The position numbers and the translations under genes were made by a program. Positions 42,784-50,834 of a DNA stretch of 64,000 bases are shown piece after piece. This DNA is from Glycocaulis sp050485565 (GTDB lineage: Bacteria; Pseudomonadota; Alphaproteobacteria; Caulobacterales; Maricaulaceae): assembly GCF_050485565.1 (NCBI RefSeq), contig NZ_JBJHBQ010000010.1, positions 29,271-93,270 of the forward strand, read 5' to 3'. A model generated the notes under the pieces. It did not search any database, was not told the origin of the DNA, and saw only the letters and a list, made by a program, of their open reading frames with translations. How positions within the stretch are numbered: the first letter of the stretch is position 1; each line of letters opens with the position of its first letter.

Positions 42784-45390
42784 ATGCGCACGCAAGGCGA
42801 GATCACGGCGGTTCTGGGCCCCACCAATACCGGCAAGACCCATCTTGCCCTGACGCGCATGCTGGGACGGTCCTCCGGCGTGATGGGCTTGCCCCTGCGC
42901 CTGCTGGCCCGCGAGCTTTACGACCGCGTGGTCAAGGCCAAGGGACCGGGCGCAGCGGCGCTTATCACCGGCGAGGAAAAGATCGTGCCCAAAAGCGCGC
43001 GCTATTTCCTGTGCACGGTAGAGGCCATGCCGCTCGATCTGCGCCCCGCCTTTCTGGCCATTGACGAGATCCAGCTGGCGGCCGACCCCGACCGCGGCCA
43101 TGTCTTCACAGACCGGCTTCTGCACGCGCGCGGGAGCGAGGAGACCATGCTGCTGGGTGCCTCGACCATGGCGCCCATGCTCTCCCGGCTGGTACCCGAT
43201 GCGCACAAAGTGGAGCGTGAGCGCTTCTCCACCCTCACCTATTCGGGGCCGAAAAAGATCGGCAAGCTGCCGCGCCGCTCGGCCATCGTCGCCTTCTCTG
43301 CAGAAGATGTGTACGCCATTGCCGAGCTGATACGCCGCCAGCGCGGCGGGGCAGCCGTGGTGATGGGCGCGCTCTCCCCGCGCACCCGCAACGCACAGGT
43401 AGAGCTCTACCAGTCCGGCGAGGTGGACTATCTCATCGCCACTGACGCCATTGGCATGGGGCTCAACATGGATGTGGACCATGTCGCCTTTGCCGCCTTC
43501 TCCAAATTCGATGGCCATCGCCGCCGCCGCTTGCGCCCCGACGAGATAGGCCAGATTGCAGGACGCGCAGGCCGCTTCCGCTCTGATGGCACATTTGGCG
43601 AGACGGGCGATGCGCGGGCGCTGGACGCCGAAACGATTGCGGCGGTGGAGAACCATGAATTTGCACCCGTCTCAAAGCTGACCTGGCGCAATAGCGCGCT
43701 GGATTTTTCTTCCCTGGAAGCCTTGCGTAACTCGCTGGCAAGACCCTGCCCGGCCAAGGGGCTGGAGCGGGTACGCGGCGCGCTGGACGAGCAGGTGCTC
43801 GAAACCCTGAGCGCGGACGCCGAAGTGCGCGGCTGGACGCGCGCGCCCGGCGGTCTGGAAACCCTGTGGGATGTCTGCCGCATCCCCGATTTCCGCAAAA
43901 CCACCACCGATGAGCACGCACGCCTGTCGCGCCAGATATATGCCTATCTGATGAGCCGGGAAGGCGTGCTGCCCGATGCCTGGCTGGAAGGCCAGCTGGC
44001 GCGCGTATCCGGTACGGCAGGCGATGTCGCGGTCCTCTCCCAGCGCCTGGCTCATGTGCGCACCTGGACCTATGCGGCCAACCGCCCCGGCTGGACCAGA
44101 GACCCTGCCCACTGGCAGGCCCGCACCCGCGAGGTGGAGGACGCGCTCTCCGACGCGCTGCACGAAGCCCTGATGACCCGCTTCATCGACCGGCGCACCT
44201 CGGCGCTGGTCAAGGGCCTGCGCGAGAAGGCCGATCTGGCCGCAGGCGTGGACCATCGCGGCGAAGTAACCGTGGAGGGTCATTTTGTCGGCCGTCTCAA
44301 GGGTTTGCGCTTTTCAGCAGACCATGCGGGCGGGCCGCTGGCCCAGCGCGCGGTCACCGGCGCAGCCCTCAAAGCCGTTCGCCCGGAGATCAATCGCCGC
44401 CTCGGCGCGCTCGCCCGGGCAGACGCCGCCGATCTGGAGCTGGATAGCGATGGCTATCTGGTCTGGCAGGGCGAGCGGACGGGAAAGCTGGCACGATCGG
44501 CAGACCGGCTGAACCCGGATGTGGTGCTGGTCGGCGGGGAGCTGGGCGCTCCTGAAGCGGTCTCACGCGCCGCACAGCACCTGCAGCGCCACGTCGCCGG
44601 GGAAATATCACGCTATCTGGGCCCGCTATTGAGGCTGAAGGATCATGGCGGCACCGGCGCCGGGCTGGACGGTCTGGCACGCGGCATCGCCTGGCGGCTG
44701 GTGGAAGCGGGCGGGGCCACGCCGCGCCGCCAGCTCGCCGCCGATATCGCGCAGCTTTCCGCCCATGAACGCCGGCAATTGCGCAGCGCCGGTGTGCGCA
44801 TTGGTGAGCATGGCGTGTTCCTGCCCGCATTGTTAAAGCCGCGCGCGGCCAGCCTGAATGCGCTGTTGTGCGCGGTCCATTCCTGCGATGCAGACCAGCG
44901 CTTCCGGCCCCAGCCCGGACGCGTCTGCCTGCCCGCCCCGCCAGAGCGGAGCGAAACGGAGATCGCAGCGGCGGGTTATCTCGTCTGCGGTTCGCTCGCC
45001 GTGCGCGTCGATATGCTCGAACGCCTCGCCGACGCCATTCGTGATGCCAGAAAATCCCATCCGCGCAGCTGGTTCGCACTGGACGATACGATGATGGCGC
45101 TGCTCGGCCTGCCCATGTCCGGGCTAGAAGAAATTGTACGCGCGCTTGGCTATACCCGTGTCAGTAAAGCGGCAGAGACCGCCCCCGATATGTGGGCGGC
45201 CAGCCGCAAGGCACGGCGCAGCCCGCCTGAAAGAGCACGCCCGCCTGCACCAGTAGACAGCGCCAGCCCATTTGCCCGGCTGGCCGAGCTGAGCCTGACG
45301 CCCGCGGCGGCCCGCCCGCGTCCGCGCGCATCGCACAAATCGCGCCGCAAACGCGCAAACACATCCGGCAAGGGAGCCAGACCCGCATGA
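42784..45390 (+). CDS. SUV3-type ATP-dependent RNA helicase
   Basis: 868 residues. Walker A GPTNTGKTH (12-20), DEIQ box at 94-97, GASTMAP, TDAIGMGLNMDVDHV and QIAGRAGRF are the hallmarks of the mitochondrial SUV3 family and its alphaproteobacterial relatives. The C-terminal ~400 residues carry the family's accessory domains and a basic Pro/Arg tail. Expected role is RNA unwinding in degradation or ribosome assembly. Overlaps the S4 gene by four bases (ATGA). A GCTACGCC -10-like element stands at 42747. Confidence 0.92.
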   Translation: MRTQGEITAVLGPTNTGKTHLALTRMLGRSSGVMGLPLRLLARELYDRVVKAKGPGAAALITGEEKIVPKSARYFLCTVEAMPLDLRPAFLAIDEIQLAADPDRGHVFTDRLLHARGSEETMLLGASTMAPMLSRLVPDAHKVERERFSTLTYSGPKKIGKLPRRSAIVAFSAEDVYAIAELIRRQRGGAAVVMGALSPRTRNAQVELYQSGEVDYLIATDAIGMGLNMDVDHVAFAAFSKFDGHRRRRLRPDEIGQIAGRAGRFRSDGTFGETGDARALDAETIAAVENHEFAPVSKLTWRNSALDFSSLEALRNSLARPCPAKGLERVRGALDEQVLETLSADAEVRGWTRAPGGLETLWDVCRIPDFRKTTTDEHARLSRQIYAYLMSREGVLPDAWLEGQLARVSGTAGDVAVLSQRLAHVRTWTYAANRPGWTRDPAHWQARTREVEDALSDALHEALMTRFIDRRTSALVKGLREKADLAAGVDHRGEVTVEGHFVGRLKGLRFSADHAGGPLAQRAVTGAALKAVRPEINRRLGALARADAADLELDSDGYLVWQGERTGKLARSADRLNPDVVLVGGELGAPEAVSRAAQHLQRHVAGEISRYLGPLLRLKDHGGTGAGLDGLARGIAWRLVEAGGATPRRQLAADIAQLSAHERRQLRSAGVRIGEHGVFLPALLKPRAASLNALLCAVHSCDADQRFRPQPGRVCLPAPPERSETEIAAAGYLVCGSLAVRVDMLERLADAIRDARKSHPRSWFALDDTMMALLGLPMSGLEEIVRALGYTRVSKAAETAPDMWAASRKARRSPPERARPPAPVDSASPFARLAELSLTPAAARPRPRASHKSRRKRANTSGKGARPA

Positions 45391-45698
45391 CAGGGCCAGC
45401 CTCCGGTGATGAAGCGCCAGAGCGTATCCGCATTGATGTCTGGCTGTTTCGCGCCCGCTTCCTCAAATCACGCGCACTGGCCGCCGATCTCGTCAATCGC
45501 GGCCATGTCCGGCTGGAGCGGGGCGGCCAGATCGTCAAAATCGCCAAGGCCGCCCACCTCATCCAGCCCGGCGACATCCTCACCTTGCCGCTCAGACCGG
45601 CCCCTGCCCGCATCGAAATCTGTGCCACCGGCCACAGGCGCGGCCCGCCGGCAGAGGCACGCACGCTCTATCGCGCGCTGGATATCGCAGGGCCGTGA
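45387..45698 (+). CDS. S4-domain RNA-binding protein (Hsp15-like)
   Basis: 103 residues. S4 domain: RIDVWLFRARFLKSRALAAD, then LVNRGHVRLERGGQ and the IQPGDILTL strand. Hsp15-like proteins bind stalled 50S subunits with tRNA and help recycle them. Translationally coupled to the SUV3 helicase, so both probably act on structured or ribosomal RNA; the pair is widely conserved in alphaproteobacteria. Confidence 0.92.
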   Translation: MTGPASGDEAPERIRIDVWLFRARFLKSRALAADLVNRGHVRLERGGQIVKIAKAAHLIQPGDILTLPLRPAPARIEICATGHRRGPPAEARTLYRALDIAGP

Positions 45699-45777
45699 TT
45701 GACAAAACGGATCGCGGGTTCCATGTCCGGATCGCTGCCTGCCCGCCACCCGCGCCACCCGGAAACGCTACGCCGCC

Positions 45778-46119
45778 ATGACCTATATCGTCACCGATGC
45801 CTGCATACGCTGCAAGTTCACCGATTGCGTGGAAGTCTGTCCGGTGGACTGCTTTTATGAAGGCGAGAACATGCTCGTCATTCATCCCGACGAGTGCATT
45901 GATTGCGGCGTGTGCGAGCCGGAATGTCCTGTAGAGGCCATCAAGCCGGATACTGAAGATGAGGCCGACGGCAAGTGGCTGGCGCTGAATTCAAGATACG
46001 CCACTGAATGGCCCAACATTACAGTGCGCAAAGACGCACCCGCAGATGCCGCTGAATTTGAGACCGTCACCGGAAAGCTGGACAAGTACTTTTCGGCCAA
46101 GCCGGGCTCCGGCGATTAA
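45778..46119 (+). CDS. fdxA: 7Fe ferredoxin
   Basis: 113 residues. Cys9, Cys17 and Cys50 match the 3Fe-4S ligands, and Cys21, Cys40, Cys43 and Cys46 the 4Fe-4S ligands of Azotobacter FdI-type ferredoxins; the segment CIDCGVCEPECP is diagnostic. Cytosolic electron carrier. It precedes carD, as in many alphaproteobacteria. The 238-bp gap to carD contains no further gene that I can see. Confidence 0.96.
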   Translation: MTYIVTDACIRCKFTDCVEVCPVDCFYEGENMLVIHPDECIDCGVCEPECPVEAIKPDTEDEADGKWLALNSRYATEWPNITVRKDAPADAAEFETVTGKLDKYFSAKPGSGD

Positions 46120-46357
46120 CCTTGCCTTTACTATTATGGCCAACAGGTTAAACATTCGCAAACGCAGCAATTGAATTTCTGTCACGATTGTGGTAGCTTG
46201 TGCGTCTTCGATAACCGCGCCTTAAGCGGACCCCTCAGGGAATTTGCGTTGATCTGATCTATTGTCTTTATCACCACTTCCCCGGTTTTCACCGGCGGGA
46301 GTGCTGTTGACAATTATCAGCCCTGAAGGTCCGTGCGCGCTGGCCAAGAGAGTGTCG

Positions 46358-46876
46358 ATGACCAAGAAAACCGCCAATGACAACAAGACCTTCAAAAAAG
46401 GTGATTACATCGTCTATCCGGCCCACGGCGTAGGCCGCGTGACCGGGGTGGAAAAGGAAACCGTGGCAGGCTTCGATATCGAGGTTTATGTCGTTTCCTT
46501 CGAGCAGGACAAGATGACACTGCGGGTGCCGACGGCGAAAGCCATCGCTTCGGGCATGCGCCCGCTGGCCAATGACAAGGTGCTGGCCGATGCCCTGAAA
46601 ACCCTGCGCGGCAAGGCGCGTGTAAAGCGCACCATGTGGAGCCGCCGGGCCCAGGAATACGAAGCCAAGATCAATTCCGGCGACCTGATCTCCATCGCCG
46701 AGGTCGTGCGCGACCTGCACCGGCATGAAGACCAGCCCGAGCCGTCCTATTCCGAGCGCCAGCTTTATGAGTCTGCGCTGGACCGGATGGTGCGGGAAGT
46801 GGCTGCCGTGGAGAAGGTCGATCGCGACAAGGCGCTCGAAATCCTCTCCACCTCCCTGCAGAAAAAAGCCGCTTAA
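46358..46876 (+). CDS. carD: CarD-family transcriptional regulator
   Basis: 172 residues from ATG 46358 (AAGAGAG upstream). The start FKKGDYIVYPAHGVGRV forms the RNA polymerase-interacting domain shared with Mfd, followed by a helical DNA-contact domain containing TMWSRRAQEYEAKINSGD. CarD binds the beta subunit and stabilises open complexes, mainly at rRNA promoters. A TTGACA hexamer at 46309 lies within the leader but no matching -10 is visible. Own terminator downstream. Confidence 0.94.
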   Translation: MTKKTANDNKTFKKGDYIVYPAHGVGRVTGVEKETVAGFDIEVYVVSFEQDKMTLRVPTAKAIASGMRPLANDKVLADALKTLRGKARVKRTMWSRRAQEYEAKINSGDLISIAEVVRDLHRHEDQPEPSYSERQLYESALDRMVREVAAVEKVDRDKALEILSTSLQKKAA

Positions 46877-46906
46877 GACACCGGGTTTCTCCCGATTGTC
46901 ATGAAT

Positions 46907-46934
46907 CGCCCCGCCCTTACCGGCGGGGCGTTTT
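46907..46934 (+). terminator. Terminator of carD
   Basis: CGCCCCGCC (46907-46915) and GGCGGGGCG (46922-46930) followed by TTTT. Confidence 0.88.
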
Positions 46935-47065
46935 CATTTGGCCAGGCCGCAAGGGCTGAGGTGTCTGCATCCAGCTGCATGGAAATGATAGCGGATGTGA
47001 TCCGGTGAACGGTGTTCACCGTAAAATCTGACGAAATCGATGCCACCCTTGCCGGAGTTGCGTCC

Positions 47066-47959
47066 ATGTCCAGCCAGCCTTCCGCCCGCCGCACTGCTGA
47101 TCCCGACCGCCAGTTTTTAAAAGCGGCCATGACCGTGCCGCTGCTGGAACGCGAGGAAGAGCTGGCCCTTGCCACTGCCTGGCGCGAGGACGGCAACGAA
47201 CAGGCCCTGCACACGCTCACCACCGCCTATATGCGCCTTGTCATCGCTATGGCGGCGCGCTTTCGTCAGTACGGCCTGCCCTTCGCTGACCTGGTACAGG
47301 AGGGCAATATCGGCCTGATGCAGGCCGCCGCCCGGTTCGAGCCGGAGCGGGGCTTGCGCTTTTCCACCTATGCGAGCTGGTGGATACGCTCCTCGATCCA
47401 GGACTACGTCCTGCGCAACTGGTCCATCGTGCGCACCGGCACCACGGCGGCGCAAAAATCGCTCTTCTTCAATCTGCGCCGCCTGCGCGCCCTCATCAGC
47501 GATGTCGGCGGCAGCGCCATGACGCCGGAAAACCGCGCCTATGTCGCCGAAGCGTTGAAGGTTGGCGAGGATGATGTGGACGCCATGGCGGCCCGCCTGG
47601 CGGCGGTCGACCGGTCGCTGAACGCCCCCCTCGCAGAAGAGGGGGAGGGCGAATGGCAGGATTTGCTAGCTGATGACCGGCCCGACCCGGAATCAGCCGT
47701 GATGGAAAGCCGTGACACGGCTACCCGCCATCAATGGATCAGCGAGGCGATGAGCAGGCTGAGCGAGCGCGAGCGCCACATCATCACAAAGCGCCGCCTC
47801 ATCGAGGACAGCGTCACGCTCGAACAGCTTGGCGGGGAGCTGGGGATTTCCAAGGAACGGGTCCGCCAGATCGAGCATCAGGCGCTGATGAAGATGAAAA
47901 AGTCTCTGATCGAGATTGCAGGCGACCCCGAAGAGGCCGGACTCATCCCGGCCCTCTAG
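47066..47959 (+). CDS. rpoH: RpoH-like (sigma-32 family) sigma factor
   Basis: 297 residues from ATG 47066 (GGAG nearby); an earlier in-frame start is possible. Region 2 shows DLVQEGNIGLMQAA and FSTYASWWIRSSIQDYVLRNW; the RpoH box reads AQKSLFFNLRRLR; region 4 ends in LGISKERVRQIEHQAL. Directs heat-shock or oxidative-stress genes. Alphaproteobacteria often carry two RpoH forms; which one this is cannot be decided here. Shares a CTAG stop overlap with the convergent nuclease gene. Confidence 0.92.
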   Translation: MSSQPSARRTADPDRQFLKAAMTVPLLEREEELALATAWREDGNEQALHTLTTAYMRLVIAMAARFRQYGLPFADLVQEGNIGLMQAAARFEPERGLRFSTYASWWIRSSIQDYVLRNWSIVRTGTTAAQKSLFFNLRRLRALISDVGGSAMTPENRAYVAEALKVGEDDVDAMAARLAAVDRSLNAPLAEEGEGEWQDLLADDRPDPESAVMESRDTATRHQWISEAMSRLSERERHIITKRRLIEDSVTLEQLGGELGISKERVRQIEHQALMKMKKSLIEIAGDPEEAGLIPAL

Positions 47960-48768
47960 CGTCCGGGAAGCCTTGCAGGTTCAGGGGCATCGACCAGTTC
48001 CAGCGCTTCAGGGTGATCGAGCGTTATCATCGGGCCGTTTTCCTCATACATCCAGCCGCGCACGCGCACGATAGCGCCCGCCAGCTCGCGCAGATCGACA
48101 CCTGCCGCCTCAAAGCGCCGCTGGTGCCGGCGCATCACCTGAACGGTGAAATCGGTGCGCCAGTCCGTGCCGAAATTGAGATAGATGCGCCCATCGCGCG
48201 CCTGCCCGGTGGAGATCACCCGCCCCTCCACGATCTGCACGCTATCAAGCCAGGGCGCGAGCGCGTTGGGGTCAGTGGTGTGAACCAGAAGATCGCGCAA
48301 ACCCCACGCGCCAAGACCGGCATTACGCGCCACTTCCTCCAGTTCCAGCAGCCGGGAGGTGTGCGCGGTGTTGTCGGCATAGCTATCGACAGCGGCCAGC
48401 CCCTCGGCGACAAGCGCCGCCTGCAGGGTGGAGCCATCACCGCGCGTAGCGGTCACCAGAAGCGCGCCATAACGATTGCGGCCGGGCCCGGCAGGGGTAA
48501 GCGCCAGATCACCGCCTGCCTCATCCAGCAGCGCCTGTAGCCGTGCCAGCGCGAGCTCTGCAGACGGCCCAGAGCGCGGCGCGCGTATACCGGCAAGGCG
48601 CACATCTGCCGCCTCGCCCTCGATCTCCAGTGTGAAACGATCCCCGCTCACGGCGCGGGCGCCTGACGGGTTTTCAGCCAGTGGAGGCGCGTCCGGTTCA
48701 GCCTCGAGCGGCGCACCGCAGGCAGCAAGGCAGAAAGCGGTGAGCGCCGCTGTGATTATCCTTCCCAC
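47956..48768 (-). CDS. SNase-like lipoprotein
   Basis: 270 residues. Lipobox AFCLAAC. Residues ~45-165 follow the staphylococcal nuclease fold: DVRLAGIRAPRSG, then NRYGALLV and LVAEGLAAV plus a GLGAWG helix end. The usual catalytic Glu after the first Arg loop is not obvious (APRSG where active enzymes have APE), so nuclease activity is doubtful. The last ~100 residues resemble an OB-fold extension (GRVISTGQARDGRIYLNFG). Envelope-located. Confidence 0.82.
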   Translation of the reverse strand: MGRIITAALTAFCLAACGAPLEAEPDAPPLAENPSGARAVSGDRFTLEIEGEAADVRLAGIRAPRSGPSAELALARLQALLDEAGGDLALTPAGPGRNRYGALLVTATRGDGSTLQAALVAEGLAAVDSYADNTAHTSRLLELEEVARNAGLGAWGLRDLLVHTTDPNALAPWLDSVQIVEGRVISTGQARDGRIYLNFGTDWRTDFTVQVMRRHQRRFEAAGVDLRELAGAIVRVRGWMYEENGPMITLDHPEALELVDAPEPARLPGR

Positions 48769-48841
48769 CTTGCCTGTCCCCGTCCCGCTTCACCCCAGTC
48801 TGACAAGACATCAGAGCGGAGTGAAGCGCAAACGGGTGCCG

Positions 48842-49222
48842 CTAGAAGAAGAGCGCGGCAGCAAAGAAGGCGAAGAAGAAGCCGACCACCCATACGATAG
48901 CCGCGGCAATCAGCACGATCCCGCCCCAGCGGCGCATACGCGCGCAGGCTGCCGCCTGTTTCGGGTCTGCCGGACAGGGCGCATTGCGGGTGAACCAGCG
49001 CATGGCGAAGGCCCCCAGCAAGAGTGCGCCCGACAGGGCAAAGAGCGGCCCCTTCCAGGCGGTGAAGGCCACCAGGCCCGGCACATTGGCCACCAGCCCC
49101 GCCATCACCGCGCCCGCCCCGATGGTCACCAGAAGGGCCGGCAGGGCGCAGCAGATCAGCGTGGAGAGGCTGGCAAAGAGGGCAAGGGCCGGAGCCCCCG
49201 TCTCACGAAAGGCCAGCCGCAT
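48842..49222 (-). CDS. MerT-like membrane transport protein
   Basis: 126 residues, three to four hydrophobic segments. A vicinal pair Cys24-Cys25 in TLICCALPALLVTIGAG matches the first-helix cysteines of MerT, and Cys83/Cys93 in a soluble loop (CPADPKQAAAC) match its second pair. MerT carries Hg(II) from MerP to MerA. No merA or merR is near, so the metal may be different. One-base overlap with the upstream HMA gene; last gene of a four-gene operon. Confidence 0.78.
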   Translation of the reverse strand: MRLAFRETGAPALALFASLSTLICCALPALLVTIGAGAVMAGLVANVPGLVAFTAWKGPLFALSGALLLGAFAMRWFTRNAPCPADPKQAAACARMRRWGGIVLIAAAIVWVVGFFFAFFAAALFF

Positions 49223-49596
49223 TACAACGCCTCCGGCCGGGTAATGCCATTGGCCTGATAGCCCGCGCGGCGGATCAGGTCGGTAATCGTGGCATCATCC
49301 ATGTCCTGGCCCTCATGGACCACGAAGGTCAGCGTCTTGGCATCAAGATCAACCGTGGCTGCCGCCACTTCGGCGCGGCGTTCAAACGTGCGCGTCATGG
49401 CGAGGGCGCAGAAATCGCACACCGCACCCAGCACATCGACCACGACCAGCGAACCGCCTTCATCGAGGGCGCTTCTCATGGCGGGCGTGATCTGGCTTTC
49501 CGACAGGGCGGTTTCCTGAGCCAGCGCATGGGGCGCAGCGCTCAGCGCCGGAGTGACGGCAAGGGCGAAAGCAAGCGTGATTTGGCGAATAGACAT
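49222..49596 (-). CDS. Exported HMA-domain (MerP-like) protein
   Basis: 124 residues. Signal peptide to about residue 26 (PHALA). A heavy-metal-associated fold with Cys60-x2-Cys63 in LGAVCDFCALAM, preceded by LVVVDV and followed by ATVDLDAKTLTFVV and LIRRAGYQANGI. In MerP the motif is GMTCxxC; here the Met two before the first Cys is Ala. A periplasmic metal carrier handing its ion to the MerT-like protein is the natural reading. Confidence 0.82.
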   Translation of the reverse strand: MSIRQITLAFALAVTPALSAAPHALAQETALSESQITPAMRSALDEGGSLVVVDVLGAVCDFCALAMTRTFERRAEVAAATVDLDAKTLTFVVHEGQDMDDATITDLIRRAGYQANGITRPEAL

Positions 49597-49629
49597 GAGA
49601 TGTCTCCTTTTTAATCGGGAATGGCCGCT

Positions 49630-50274
49630 TCAGAAGCGGTACTGGAACTGGAGGAAGGGTTTGTCGTCGGTGACCGACCAGCCGAACTCGGCCATGAGCG
49701 GTCCTTGAAAGAAGCGCACGAGCGGTGTCACACCGACCGGGTTTTCGGCCTGCGGGTTATGCTCCACCTGCACCATCAGCCAGGTGTGAAGCGCGCCGTA
49801 ATTGGCCACATAGGGCGCAACACCGAGCCTTGCCGACTGCATGGCCATCTCGCCGACCGTCTCACCGGCAAAGCCTCTGGCCATGTAGGAGACAAACCAG
49901 CGGCGCGTCTCCCAGTCAGCCATCAGCCCCAGCGAACCGGCCGCACCGCTGCCTGCCGGGTTATCCTCCACGCCAGATGCAATACCGGCCGCGCCAAACA
50001 GGTAGAGATTGGCCTGATAGTCCTCGCCAAACCAGCGATTGGCGAGCCACGTGGCCTGCACACCGTGGAAGACATGATCATCCTCGCGGTGCCATTCACC
50101 GCGATAGCCGATCGAATAGCGGTGATGGGGCGTGTAGTGCGCCCAGATGGCGCTCATATCGCGGTCATGTTCCACGATGAGCGTTCTGCCGCCCTCATAG
50201 GATACCGGACGGGCATCTGCGATGCCGCTGGATGCAAGCGCGAGCAAGGCACCTGCAAAGATATATACTCTCAA
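49630..50274 (-). CDS. Outer-membrane beta-barrel candidate in the metal operon
   Basis: 214 residues with signal peptide MRVYIFAGALLALASSGIADA. The mature chain alternates aromatic and polar residues (HRYSIGYRGEWHRED, GYRG, NLYLFGAAGIASGVED) and ends ...KPFLQFQYRF with a terminal Phe, as barrel proteins do. I do not recognise a named family. Many His residues lie in the N-terminal third (HYTPHHRY, EWHREDDHVFHG), possibly metal-binding. It lies 33 bp upstream of the HMA gene. Confidence 0.7.
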   Translation of the reverse strand: MRVYIFAGALLALASSGIADARPVSYEGGRTLIVEHDRDMSAIWAHYTPHHRYSIGYRGEWHREDDHVFHGVQATWLANRWFGEDYQANLYLFGAAGIASGVEDNPAGSGAAGSLGLMADWETRRWFVSYMARGFAGETVGEMAMQSARLGVAPYVANYGALHTWLMVQVEHNPQAENPVGVTPLVRFFQGPLMAEFGWSVTDDKPFLQFQYRF

Positions 50275-50342
50275 GGGATTATCCTTCCCGTCTGATCAAT
50301 TCCGGATAGGCGCAAGCTTGCTTGCGCCAGCTCATGGAAGGA

Positions 50343-50702
50343 TCAGATCCGGGGAGGGGGCGGGTCGTGCGCAGGCGCGGACGAGAGGGCCGTCTTCACG
50401 GCGAACAGGCGCGGTGCGCCGTGCAGGGCCACGCCGTCAAGGAAAGCGGCTTCCACCGAGAGCCCTGACGCCAGCGCGCAATCAATACACGCCGCACCGC
50501 CCAGGCAGTCTTCATCACCATGCAGGGCAGGATGCTGGCTGCTATCGGACACAAGCGCCGGTTCGTGACAGGGCGGATGGGCTGCCGGAGCAGCGTGAGA
50601 CGCCGTTTCGGCAGTCTCCACAACCGGCATGGCAAGCGCGCAATTGGCCGAGCCAGTAACGGCAAGGCCAAGCATGACAAAGCTGGCAAGAAGTGCGCGC
50701 AT
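50343..50702 (-). CDS. Exported Cys/His-rich protein (DUF2946-like)
   Basis: 119 residues. Signal peptide through about residue 24. The mature chain is rich in His (36, 42, 46, 57, 61) and Cys (45, 66, 72, 75), with a CIDC motif and GDEDCLGGAAC, then ends in a Pro-rich tail. The layout resembles DUF2946-type proteins found in metal operons. Probably the first gene of the four-gene metal operon; 68-bp gap to the barrel gene. Confidence 0.68.
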   Translation of the reverse strand: MRALLASFVMLGLAVTGSANCALAMPVVETAETASHAAPAAHPPCHEPALVSDSSQHPALHGDEDCLGGAACIDCALASGLSVEAAFLDGVALHGAPRLFAVKTALSSAPAHDPPPPRI

Positions 50703-50773
50703 AGGGCCTTGATACCCGTTTGCCCCGTTTTGCGCCAGTCACAGACCGGTGAGGGGCCGGCAAAGACACCGGA

Positions 50774-50806
50774 AAAGAAAAAGGGCGCGAGGTTTCCCCC
50801 GCGCCC
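50774..50806 (-). terminator. Terminator of the TonB receptor gene
   Basis: GGGCGCG (50783-50789) and CGCGCCC (50800-50806) pair; on the minus strand the stem is followed by TTTTTCTTTT. It separates the receptor gene from the metal operon promoter. Confidence 0.88.
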
Positions 50807-50834
50807 CTCATTTCAGGCATACAGGCTATATGGC

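Noticed and set aside
48842..49596. Complete mercury-resistance (mer) operon
   Set aside because: MerT-like and MerP-like genes are present but merA, merR and a mer operator are not, so mercury detoxification is not claimed.
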